Shown here in pieces: positions 1 to 6,552 of a stretch of 9,666 nt of DNA; the stretch's first letter is position 1; every line of letters begins with the position of its first letter. A program made the translations under genes and the position numbers. The notes under the pieces are model-generated. The model was not told the DNA's origin. It worked only from the letters and a program-made list of their open reading frames with translations, and made no database searches. This DNA is from Pseudomonadota bacterium (lineage in GTDB: Bacteria; Pseudomonadota; Gammaproteobacteria; Steroidobacterales; Steroidobacteraceae). The stretch is taken from positions 1 to 9,666 of the forward strand of contig JAJXZV010000407.1 in the NCBI GenBank assembly GCA_021779875.1, written 5' to 3'.

Positions 1-822
1 CGCGCGGCCGGCGCGGCCGGCGCGGTGATCCGCACCGGCGCCCCGGTGAGCCGGATCACGGTGCGGGGCGATCGCGCCGACGGGGTGGTGCTCGCCTCGG
101 GCGAGCACTGCGCCGCGGACCGGGTGATCTGCAGCACCGATCCCAAGACGACGTTCCTGGAACTGCTGGGGACCCGGCACCTGGACGCGGAGTTCGCGCG
201 ACGCGTGGCGCACGTGCGTGCGCGCGGGCTGGCGGCCAAGCTGCACGTCGCGCTCGCGCGGGCGCCGCGCTTCACGGGCCTGGACGCCGGCCTCTCGGGC
301 GGCCGGCTGTTGATCGCGCCATCGCTCGAGTACCTGGAGCACGCGTACAATCACGTCAAGTACGGCGAGTTCTCGACGGCACCCGCCATGGAGATCACGA
401 TACCGACGATGAACGACCAGAGCCTCGCGCCGCCGGGCGGACACGTGCTGTCCGCGATCGTGCAGTATGCGCCCTACGATCTCGAGGGCGGGTGGGACGG
501 GCGCCGGGAGCGGTTCACGCAAGGTTGCCTGGATGCGCTGGAAGGCGTCGCGCCCGGATTTCGCGGCGACGTCGTCGGCGTCGAACTGCTGACGCCGCCC
601 GACCTGGAGCGCGAATTCGGGATGCGCGGCGGCCATTGGCACCACGCCGAGCTCGCCTTCGACCAATATCTCATGGTGCGGCCCGTGCCCGGGGCCGCCC
701 AGTACGCCACGCCGCTGGCCGGCTTGTATCTGTGCGGAGCGGGCTGTCACCCCGGGGGCGGGGTCATGGGCGCCTGCGGACGCAATGCCGCGCGGCGCGT
801 GCTCGCGCAGAGGCGGCCATGA
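1..822 (+). CDS. FAD-dependent oxidoreductase, phytoene dehydrogenase/PYROXD2-like (C-terminal half, 5' truncated)
   Basis: The reading frame is open from base 1 with no start codon, so only the last 273 residues are present. Relatives are usually about 500-550 residues, so the N-terminal FAD-binding Rossmann half lies outside the window. The C-terminus has the family's flavin-contacting signature at about 736-790 (LYLCGAG, then HPGGGV, then GRNAARRVL). A second family-like segment, SLAPPGG, lies near 421-441. Family members are flavoenzymes of the amine oxidase/desaturase superfold acting on C-N or C-C bonds; the true substrate is unknown. Its stop overlaps the start of the GcvT-like gene (ATGA, 819-822), so the two are probably translationally coupled. 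That pairing suggests oxidation of an N-methyl group with transfer of the one-carbon unit to folate (inference). The 9-bp tandem repeat at 3-25 simply encodes an Ala-Ala-Gly stretch. Confidence is high for family and low for substrate. Confidence 0.85.
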   Translation, partial: RAAGAAGAVIRTGAPVSRITVRGDRADGVVLASGEHCAADRVICSTDPKTTFLELLGTRHLDAEFARRVAHVRARGLAAKLHVALARAPRFTGLDAGLSGGRLLIAPSLEYLEHAYNHVKYGEFSTAPAMEITIPTMNDQSLAPPGGHVLSAIVQYAPYDLEGGWDGRRERFTQGCLDALEGVAPGFRGDVVGVELLTPPDLEREFGMRGGHWHHAELAFDQYLMVRPVPGAAQYATPLAGLYLCGAGCHPGGGVMGACGRNAARRVLAQRRP

Positions 823-2024
823 GCGAGGTCGAATCGGTTCCGCACTTCCTCAAGCCCCTGCTCGAGACGCCGTTTCACCGCCGCGCACGCGCGCTGAGCC
901 AGGTCGACAGCTTCGTTCCCTGGGCCGGTTACACGACGGTCGACGTATTCACCAGCGTCGAGCAGGAATACTTCGCGATCCGCAACGCCGCCTCGCTCTA
1001 TGATCTGACGCCCATGGTGAAGTACCGGGTGACCGGACCGGACGCGCCGGCGTTCCTCAACCGGCTGGTCACGCGTGACGTGGCCAAGCTCGCGCCCGAT
1101 CGCGTGGCGTATTGCGTCTGGTGCAACGAGGCGGGCCACGTGGTCGACGACGGCACGTTGTTTCGCCTCGGAGCGGCGGAGTACCGGCTGTGCACGGCGC
1201 AGCGGCAGCTCGACTGGCTGGGCGCCTCGGCCATCGGCTTCGACGTCGAGATCGAGGAGATCACCGAGCGCATCGCCGCGCTGGCGGTGCAGGGGCCGAC
1301 CTCGTTCGCGGTGCTGCGTGCGGCGGGCGTGGCGGGCTTGGACGGTCTGAAGCCCTTTCAGGTGGCATACTCGACGCTCGCCGGCGCCGAGGTCACGGTG
1401 TCGCGAACCGGCTTCACCGGGGATCTGGGATACGAGGTGTGGACCTCCGTCCAGGACGCCGAGCGGGTGTGGGATGCGCTGATGGCGGCCGGCCGCACGC
1501 GGGGCATAAGGGCGGTCGGCTCGCGGGCGCTCGACCTGGCGCGCCTCGAGGCGGGCTTCCTGAGCCCGTACGTGGATTTCCTGCCGGCGGAGCACGCGGT
1601 GCGCACCGGGCGGGGACGCACGCCGTTCGAGCTGGGTTTCGGCTGGCTGGTCGACTTCGACAAGGGGCATTTCACCGGACGCCGCGCGCTCCTCGCGGAA
1701 CGCGCCGCCGCTCCTCGCCGGATGCTCGTCGGCCTGGACGTCGAGGGCAACAAGCCGGCGCGCTCGGCGCTGATCTACGCGGATCGCCGCGGACGGCGCG
1801 AAGTCGGCAGCGTCACCTCGGCAGCCTGGTCGCCGACCTGCAAGCGCAACATCGCGTTCGCCATGCTGGAGGCCCCGCACCTGCGGACGGGTGCGGCCGT
1901 CTGGGCGGAGATCTACCTGAATCGGGAGCTCGTCTGGGAGCGGCGCATGGTGCGGGCGCGGGTGGTGGAGCGGCAGTTCTTCGCCCCCGAGCGGCGCCGG
2001 GCCACGCCGCCGGCGGAACGCTGA
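819..2024 (+). CDS. GcvT-family aminomethyltransferase / folate-dependent demethylase-like protein
   Basis: This 401-residue protein belongs to the glycine-cleavage T-protein superfamily, which moves a one-carbon unit from a methylated substrate to tetrahydrofolate in the cytoplasm. Visible family motifs in order are: VVDDG at 108-112, where the acidic residue near the folate N5 sits in T-proteins; SRTGFTGDLGYEV at 195-207; LDLARLEAG at 238-246; and FELGFGWLVDFDKGHFTGRRAL at about 270-291, followed by the C-terminal barrel domain. The N-terminus has about 45 extra residues before the first GcvT-like strand. VGSRA (233-237) and the 270-291 segment also recall LigM/DesA O-demethylases, so glycine cleavage itself is unlikely, and no gcvH or gcvP is nearby. 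The chosen ATG at 819 overlaps the preceding stop and has an AGAGG ribosome site 5 nt upstream. The likely partner is the upstream flavoenzyme. The substrate is unknown; dimethylglycine, sarcosine or another N- or O-methyl compound are all possible. Confidence 0.85.
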   Translation: MSEVESVPHFLKPLLETPFHRRARALSQVDSFVPWAGYTTVDVFTSVEQEYFAIRNAASLYDLTPMVKYRVTGPDAPAFLNRLVTRDVAKLAPDRVAYCVWCNEAGHVVDDGTLFRLGAAEYRLCTAQRQLDWLGASAIGFDVEIEEITERIAALAVQGPTSFAVLRAAGVAGLDGLKPFQVAYSTLAGAEVTVSRTGFTGDLGYEVWTSVQDAERVWDALMAAGRTRGIRAVGSRALDLARLEAGFLSPYVDFLPAEHAVRTGRGRTPFELGFGWLVDFDKGHFTGRRALLAERAAAPRRMLVGLDVEGNKPARSALIYADRRGRREVGSVTSAAWSPTCKRNIAFAMLEAPHLRTGAAVWAEIYLNRELVWERRMVRARVVERQFFAPERRRATPPAER

Positions 2025-2027
2025 CGC

Positions 2028-3173
2028 ATGCACGCCAGCGCGCAGTCCGGCAGCGGCGATCGTCCCTGGCTCGATCCCGATGCCCGTCCCCAGATCCTGA
2101 TCGAAGGGGTCACCAAGGCGTTCGGTCCGGTGAGCGCCGTGGATGGCGTGAGCATCAGGATCTTCCGGGGGGAGATGTTCGCGCTGGTCGGCGCCTCCGG
2201 TTGCGGCAAGACCACGCTGCTGCGAATGCTCGCGGGCTTCGAAACGCCCAGCGCCGGCCGGATCGTCATCGACGATGTGGACATGACCGGCGTGCCGCCG
2301 CACGAGCGGCCGGTCAACATGATGTTCCAGTCGTACGCCCTGTTTCCCCACATGAGCGTCGAGGAGAACGTCGGCTACGGCCTGAGGCGGATGCCGCTCG
2401 ATCGTCCGACGAAGGCCTCCCGGGTGCGCGAGGCGCTCGAGATGGTGCAGCTCGAGAATCTCGCCAAGCGCAAGCCGCATCAACTTTCCGGCGGCCAGCG
2501 CCAGCGGGTGGCGCTCGCCCGCGCCCTGATCCGGCGCCCGAAGGTGCTGCTGCTCGACGAGCCCTTGAGCGCGCTCGACAAGAAGCTGCGCGAACAGACG
2601 CAGTTCGAACTGATGAACATCCAATACCAGGTGGGCATCACCTTCGTGTTCGTCACCCACGATCAGGACGAGGCCATGGCTCTGTCCACGCGCATCGCGG
2701 TGATGAACCGCGGCCAGGTGATCCAGGTGGGGACGCCCGCGGAGATCTACGAGTTCCCTCGGAACCGCTTCGTCGCCGACTTCGTCGGCACGACCAACCT
2801 GTTCGAAGGCACCGTCGTCGACGGCGAACCGGGACGCTTCGTGGTCCACAGCCCCGAGGCCGGCTGCGACCTGTTCGTCGACGAGGCCGGACGCCTGTCC
2901 CGGGGGCAGCGCGTCTGGGTGGCGTTGCGTCCGGAGAAGATCCGGCTCACGAAGGAACCGGTCTCCGGGCCACGCGTCAACCTGATCAAGGGGATGGTCT
3001 GGGAGCTCGGATATCTCGGCAATCGCTCGACCTACCGCGTCAAGACGGCCACCGGAAAGATCGTGACGGTCTTCGCGCAAAACGAGCGGCGCACCGCCGA
3101 ATGGAGCATCGATTGGAGCGACGAGGTGTTCCTGAGCTGGACCGACGGCTGCGGCGTCGTGCTGCAGTCGTGA
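2028..3173 (+). CDS. ABC transporter ATP-binding protein, PotA-like (polyamine/opine/quaternary amine class)
   Basis: This is a 381-residue nucleotide-binding subunit of an import ABC transporter, acting at the inner face of the membrane. All ATPase motifs are intact: Walker A GASGCGKT at 55-62, Q-loop Q101, signature LSGGQ at 153-157, Walker B LLLDEP at 174-179 followed by D-loop SALD, and switch H211 in VTHDQ. Residues after about 250 form the C-terminal regulatory TOBE region typical of PotA-type importers. Length matches the family (about 350-380). The ATG at 2028 lies 3 nt after the GcvT-like stop, with a GGCGGA stretch about 10 nt upstream. No permease or periplasmic binding protein follows, so its partners must be upstream of the window or elsewhere. 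It is the last gene of the left operon. Substrate specificity cannot be read from an ATPase; spermidine/putrescine, opines and betaines are all carried by relatives. Confidence 0.93.
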   Translation: MHASAQSGSGDRPWLDPDARPQILIEGVTKAFGPVSAVDGVSIRIFRGEMFALVGASGCGKTTLLRMLAGFETPSAGRIVIDDVDMTGVPPHERPVNMMFQSYALFPHMSVEENVGYGLRRMPLDRPTKASRVREALEMVQLENLAKRKPHQLSGGQRQRVALARALIRRPKVLLLDEPLSALDKKLREQTQFELMNIQYQVGITFVFVTHDQDEAMALSTRIAVMNRGQVIQVGTPAEIYEFPRNRFVADFVGTTNLFEGTVVDGEPGRFVVHSPEAGCDLFVDEAGRLSRGQRVWVALRPEKIRLTKEPVSGPRVNLIKGMVWELGYLGNRSTYRVKTATGKIVTVFAQNERRTAEWSIDWSDEVFLSWTDGCGVVLQS

Positions 3174-3203
3174 CTCGGAAGCCGCTCGTATTCCGGCGTC
3201 CGA

Positions 3204-3228
3204 TTATATTATCATCGTGACATTACAA
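3204..3228. promoter_or_regulatory. Candidate operator/promoter region: imperfect 25-bp dyad in an AT-rich gap
   Basis: The 81-nt gap between the ABC ATPase and the carnitine dehydrogenase gene contains the only distinctly AT-rich patch in the window (about 3201-3230). Inside it, half-sites TTnTAnTnTCA and TGAnAnTAnAA flank a 3-nt centre at 3215-3217; 8 of 12 position pairs are complementary. A TATTAT hexamer at 3207-3212 could serve as a -10 element, but I see no good -35 at the right distance. A natural reading is an operator for the TetR/BetI-like repressor encoded two genes downstream, controlling its own operon (inference). Confidence 0.45.
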
Positions 3229-3243
3229 CATGTGGACGGCATC

Positions 3244-3248
3244 GGGGG
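3244..3248 (+). promoter_or_regulatory. Ribosome binding site supporting the TTG start of the carnitine dehydrogenase gene
   Basis: GGGGG lies 6 nt before TTG at 3255. No in-frame ATG lies near the start of the Rossmann motif, and the ATG at 3230 is in another frame. A GTG at 3264 is the only close alternative; it would cut three residues and lie farther from the G-run. Confidence 0.5.
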
Positions 3249-3254
3249 TCGACC

Positions 3255-4742
3255 TTGAGAACAGTGCGTACGCTCGGGCTTCTCGGTACCGGGGTCATCG
3301 GGGGCGGATGGGCGGCGCGCGCACTGCACTTCGGCATCGACGTCATCGCCATGGACACCGACCCGGCGATGGAGGCGTGGATCCGCGGGGCGGTCGAGAA
3401 CGCCGAACCGGCCCTGGCGCGCCTGATTTCGGCGCCGCTGCCGCCGAAGGGGCGGCTGAGCTTCACCACCAGCCTGCGCGAGGTCGCCGAAGGCGCGGAT
3501 TTCATCCAGGAGAACATTCCCGAGCGGCTCGATCTCAAGCAGCGGGTGCTGGCCGAACTGAGCCGCCACGCCGCACCCGACGTGATCGTCGCGTCGAGCA
3601 CCTCGGGGCTGATGCCGACGGAGCTGCAGCGCGACATGCAGGCGCCGGAGCGCTTCTGCGTGGCCCACCCGTTCAACCCGGTCTATCTGCTGCCGCTGGT
3701 GGAGCTGGTGGCGGGCGGGCGCACGGCGCCCGCGACCATCGAGGCCGCGGCCCGCTTCTTCGGCCACATCGGCATGCATCCGCTTCACGTGCGCCGCGAG
3801 GTTCCCGGCCATCTCACCGACCGCCTGCAGGAGGCGATCTGGCGGGAGATCCTGCACCTGGTGAACGACGGGGTGGCCACCACGGGGGAGCTCGACGACT
3901 CGATCGTCTATGGGCCGGGCTTGCGCTGGGCGGCCATGGGCACGAACATGATCTATCACCTCGCGGGCGGCGAGGCCGGCATGAGACACATGCTGGCGCA
4001 GTTCGGGCCCGCCCTCAAATGGCCGTGGACCAAGCTGGAGGCCCCCGAGCTCAGCGAGGCGTTGATCGACCGCATGGTCGAGGGCACGCGGCAGCAGGCG
4101 GGCGGCCGCTCGATCCGCGAGCTCGAACGGCTGCGCGACGATTACCTGGTCGCGGTCCAGCAGGCCCTGCGGCAGTTCAACATCGGCGCCGGCGCGACGC
4201 TCGGGGCGCTCGAGGAGCGTCTGTATCGCGCCGCGGCCGGCGGCGCGGAGCAGGCCGGTACGCAGGGCGGATCGGTGCTGCCGCGCTACGAGGCCCGCGC
4301 GCGTGCCGAATGGGCGGACTACAACCACCACATGACGGATTTCCGCTACGGGCAGGTCTTCGGGGACGCGATGGACGCCTTCTACCGCACCGTGGGCGTC
4401 GATGACGCGTATCGGCGGACCGGGCGCATGTACTACGACGTCGAGAGCCACGTACGGCACCTCGCGGAGGTGAAGGTGGGCGAGGCGCTGTACGTGACCA
4501 CGCAGCTGCTCGCGGTGGACGACAAGCGCCTGCACGTATTCCAGCGCATGCACCGGGCGAGCGACGGGAAGGAGGTCGCGACCGGCGAGTTCATGCACCT
4601 GCACGTGGCCCGGGACGCGGCCAAGGCGGTGAGCGTCGACCCGCAGATCCGCGCACGCCTCGAGGCGGTGCTGCGCGCGCACGCGGCGCTGCCGGCGCCT
4701 GCCGGAGCCGGGCGGCGCATCGGCACCCGGAGCCAAGGCTAG
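3255..4742 (+). CDS. lcdH: L-carnitine 3-dehydrogenase fused to betainyl-CoA-type thioesterase
   Basis: This is a 495-residue bifunctional protein. Residues 1 to about 310 are a 3-hydroxyacyl-CoA-dehydrogenase-type NAD enzyme: GTGVIG at 11-16, acidic D34 at the end of strand 2 (NAD preference), SSTSGL at 114-119, and the H138/E150 catalytic pair in HPFNP...E, with the 12-residue spacing of this family. Residues 343 to about 455 are a hotdog-fold thioesterase, with D355 and HHM at 358-360 in the catalytic-Asp position of 4HBT enzymes. The same fusion and length are known from alphaproteobacterial L-carnitine dehydrogenase/betainyl-CoA thioesterase. The dehydrogenase oxidises carnitine to 3-dehydrocarnitine; the thioesterase hydrolyses betainyl-CoA to glycine betaine and CoA. 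The BKACE enzyme that works between these steps is absent from the window. The start is a TTG at 3255; the TAG stop lies 5 nt before the regulator gene. The alternative is a related 3-hydroxyacyl-CoA dehydrogenase fusion with another substrate. Confidence 0.88.
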   Translation: MRTVRTLGLLGTGVIGGGWAARALHFGIDVIAMDTDPAMEAWIRGAVENAEPALARLISAPLPPKGRLSFTTSLREVAEGADFIQENIPERLDLKQRVLAELSRHAAPDVIVASSTSGLMPTELQRDMQAPERFCVAHPFNPVYLLPLVELVAGGRTAPATIEAAARFFGHIGMHPLHVRREVPGHLTDRLQEAIWREILHLVNDGVATTGELDDSIVYGPGLRWAAMGTNMIYHLAGGEAGMRHMLAQFGPALKWPWTKLEAPELSEALIDRMVEGTRQQAGGRSIRELERLRDDYLVAVQQALRQFNIGAGATLGALEERLYRAAAGGAEQAGTQGGSVLPRYEARARAEWADYNHHMTDFRYGQVFGDAMDAFYRTVGVDDAYRRTGRMYYDVESHVRHLAEVKVGEALYVTTQLLAVDDKRLHVFQRMHRASDGKEVATGEFMHLHVARDAAKAVSVDPQIRARLEAVLRAHAALPAPAGAGRRIGTRSQG

Positions 4743-4747
4743 GTACG

Positions 4748-5386
4748 ATGCCCAAGATCGTCGATCACGACCAGCGGCGCGAGGAGATCGCGCAGGTCGC
4801 CTGCCGGGTGGTGGCCCGCTACGGCTTCGAGCGGGCGACCGTCGCCCGGATTGCGCGCGCGGCCGGCTACACGACCGGCATGGTGGCGCACTACTACGAT
4901 ACGAAGCAGGACATCATCCTCGCGGCGCTGCGGTTGATGCTGCGGCGGATCGAGCAGCGGCTGCTGCACCCGCGCGCGGCCGGCGGCGAGGACCTGCTCG
5001 GGGTGCTCTCCGAGATGCTGCCGGCGGATCCGCAGCGCTTCATGGAGAGCGCGTTCTGGATGGCTTTCTGGGGCCAAGTTCCGGCGAATCCCGCGGTGAA
5101 GCGGCTGAACGCCTGGGTGCACCGCGAGTACCTGCGTCTGTACGAGCGCTGCCTCGCGGCCCACTGGCCGGAATGGCCGCAATGGCCTCCCGCGGTGCGC
5201 GATCGGGTGCGCCGCTCCGTCATCACCTGCATCAACGGATTGACCGCCGGAGCGGTGACCAGTCCGCGGGACTGGCCGCCGCGGTTGCAGGTCGAGCAGC
5301 TCGAGTTGCAGCTCGAGCTGCTGCGCCGCTGGGCGTCGACGGGCGCGCGCGGCTCGACCCGCCGCCAGAGCCGCCAGAGAGGTTGA
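4748..5386 (+). CDS. TetR-family transcriptional regulator, BetI-like
   Basis: This is a 212-residue repressor-type protein. The N-terminal helix-turn-helix covers about residues 12-55, with the recognition region TVARIARAAGYTTGMVAHYY at 31-50 and the TetR-typical Y(D/F)xK follow-up. The ligand domain carries MAFW at 105-108 and CINGLTAGA at 161-169, which match the positions and spacing of AFW and the ID/NGL motif of BetI, the choline-responsive repressor of betaine synthesis. A betaine, carnitine or acyl-CoA ligand is therefore plausible (inference). The C-terminus is unusually basic and low in complexity (last 15 residues). It sits between two enzyme genes, 5 nt after lcdH and 2 nt before the acyl-CoA dehydrogenase, so it is co-transcribed and probably autoregulated through the dyad at 3204-3228. 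The ATG at 4748 has AGG just upstream. Confidence 0.9.
   Translation: MPKIVDHDQRREEIAQVACRVVARYGFERATVARIARAAGYTTGMVAHYYDTKQDIILAALRLMLRRIEQRLLHPRAAGGEDLLGVLSEMLPADPQRFMESAFWMAFWGQVPANPAVKRLNAWVHREYLRLYERCLAAHWPEWPQWPPAVRDRVRRSVITCINGLTAGAVTSPRDWPPRLQVEQLELQLELLRRWASTGARGSTRRQSRQRG
5295..5322 (+). repeat. Perfect 11-bp inverted repeat inside the 3' end of the tetR-like gene
   Basis: AGCAGCTCGAG (5295-5305) and CTCGAGCTGCT (5312-5322) are exact reverse complements around the 6-nt loop TTGCAG. The segment encodes a Gln/Leu/Glu helix of the regulator (EQLELQLELL region), where codon usage alone could create it. No T-run follows, so it is not a Rho-independent terminator. It lies 66 nt before the acyl-CoA dehydrogenase start. 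Confidence 0.6.
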
Positions 5387-5388
5387 CC

Positions 5389-6552
5389 ATGGATTTCGCC
5401 CTGACCGAGGAACAGCAGCTCATCGTCAAGACCACGCGCGACTTCGTCGAGCGCGAGCTGTATCCGCACGAGAGGGAGGTCGAGGACACCGGGGCGCTGC
5501 GCCCGGAGCTCGAGCGCGAACTGAAGGCCAAGGCCATCGAGGCGGGGCTGTACGCCGCGAACATGCCCGTGGACGTGGGCGGCGCGGGGCTCGACACGGT
5601 GGCGTGGGTGCTCTACGAGAAGGAGCTCGGACGCACCAGTTATGCGCTGCACTTCTCCTGCGTGGGCCGGCCGTCGAACATCCTGCTCGCCTGCACGGGC
5701 GAGCAGCGCGAGCGCTACCTGCTGCCGACCGTGCGCGGCGAGCGCGTGGAGTGCCTGGCGATGACCGAGCCCGGCGCGGGCTCGGACCTGCGCGGCATGC
5801 GCACCACCGCGGTCGCGCGCGACGGGGATTACCTGATCAACGGCACCAAGCACTTCATCAGCCACGCCGATCACGCCGACTACGTGATCTTGTTCGCCGT
5901 CACCGGCGAGGAGACGTCGGCCCGCGGCAAGCGCGCCCGGATCACGGCCTTCTTGATCGACCGCGGTCATCCGGGCTTCGAGATCCGGCCCGGCTACAAG
6001 AACGTGTCACACCGCGGCTACACCAACAGCATTCTGGAGTTCACCGATTGCCGCGTGCCGCGTTCGGCCATCCTCGGCGAGGAGCATCGCGGCTTCGAGG
6101 TGGCCAATGCGTGGCTCGGGGCCACGCGCCTGCAGGTGGCGGCGACCTGCCTCGGGCGGGCGGAGCGTGCGTTGGAGCTCGCGTTGCGGTGGGCGGCCGA
6201 CCGCGTCCAGTTCGGCCAGCCGATCGGCAAGTTCCAGGGCGTAAGCTTCAAGCTCGCGGACATGGCGCTCGAGCTGCGCGCGGCGGAGCTGCTGACGCTG
6301 AATGCCGCCTGGCGGCACGATCGCGGCATCGCCGCCGACGCCGACATGGCCATGGCGAAGCTCAAGGCCACGGAGACGCTGGCGATGGTGGCGGACGAGG
6401 CCCTGCAGATCCACGGCGGCATCGGGCTGATGAGCGATCTGCCGCTCGAGCGCATCTGGCGTGACGCACGCATCGAACGCATCTGGGAAGGAACCAGCGA
6501 GATCCAGCGTCACATCATCTCGCGCGCGCTGCTGCGCCCTCTGGGCGGTTAA
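5389..6552 (+). CDS. Acyl-CoA dehydrogenase, candidate gamma-butyrobetainyl-CoA dehydrogenase
   Basis: This is a 387-residue flavoprotein of the usual length for the acyl-CoA dehydrogenase family. It oxidises an acyl-CoA to the trans-2-enoyl-CoA and passes electrons to ETF. Motifs seen are AMTEPGAGSD at 124-133 (FAD/substrate contact), QFGQPIGKFQ at 274-283, QIHGGIG at 340-346, and the catalytic base E367 in WEGTSEIQ. E. coli CaiA, the reductive crotonobetaine enzyme, lacks the Glu at this site, so this protein looks like a genuine oxidative dehydrogenase. The ATG at 5389 was chosen because it begins the standard N-terminal helix (MDFALTEEQQ), has AGAGAGG 6 nt upstream and lies 2 nt after the regulator stop; the frame is open farther upstream but that part overlaps tetR. 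Context next to lcdH and a CaiD homologue suggests gamma-butyrobetainyl-CoA as substrate (inference). An ordinary short- or medium-chain acyl-CoA is the alternative. Confidence 0.92.
   Translation: MDFALTEEQQLIVKTTRDFVERELYPHEREVEDTGALRPELERELKAKAIEAGLYAANMPVDVGGAGLDTVAWVLYEKELGRTSYALHFSCVGRPSNILLACTGEQRERYLLPTVRGERVECLAMTEPGAGSDLRGMRTTAVARDGDYLINGTKHFISHADHADYVILFAVTGEETSARGKRARITAFLIDRGHPGFEIRPGYKNVSHRGYTNSILEFTDCRVPRSAILGEEHRGFEVANAWLGATRLQVAATCLGRAERALELALRWAADRVQFGQPIGKFQGVSFKLADMALELRAAELLTLNAAWRHDRGIAADADMAMAKLKATETLAMVADEALQIHGGIGLMSDLPLERIWRDARIERIWEGTSEIQRHIISRALLRPLGG

Larger units (their letters stand above)
3174..3254. other. Intergenic region between the left and middle operons
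   Basis: This 81-nt gap is the only sizeable one in the window. It holds the AT-rich dyad, a possible -10 hexamer and the ribosome site of lcdH. A weak 5-bp hairpin (CGGAA 3176-3180 with TTCCG 3191-3195) has no T-run, so no terminator for the left operon is evident. Read-through from the ABC ATPase gene into lcdH is possible. Confidence 0.7.

Noticed and set aside
3..25. 9-bp tandem repeat (about 2.5 copies)
   Set aside because: In-frame Ala-Ala-Gly coding at a variable surface helix of the oxidoreductase; common in GC-rich genes and without further structure.
747..3080. 777-codon open frame on the - strand across the GcvT-like and ABC ATPase genes
   Set aside because: It is antisense to two genes with intact motifs, has no recognisable domain and a composition rich in Arg, His, Asp and Gly expected of a GC-rich shadow frame.
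3176..3195. Possible terminator hairpin after the ABC ATPase gene
   Set aside because: Only a 5-bp stem with a 10-nt loop and no following T-run.
1112..3220. 702-codon + strand open frame overlapping the same two genes
   Set aside because: Arg/Gly/Ala-rich translation out of frame with clear homologues; stop-poor GC-rich DNA explains its length.
3204..4736. 510-codon - strand frame opposite lcdH
   Set aside because: Antisense shadow of a strongly supported gene; no motif seen.
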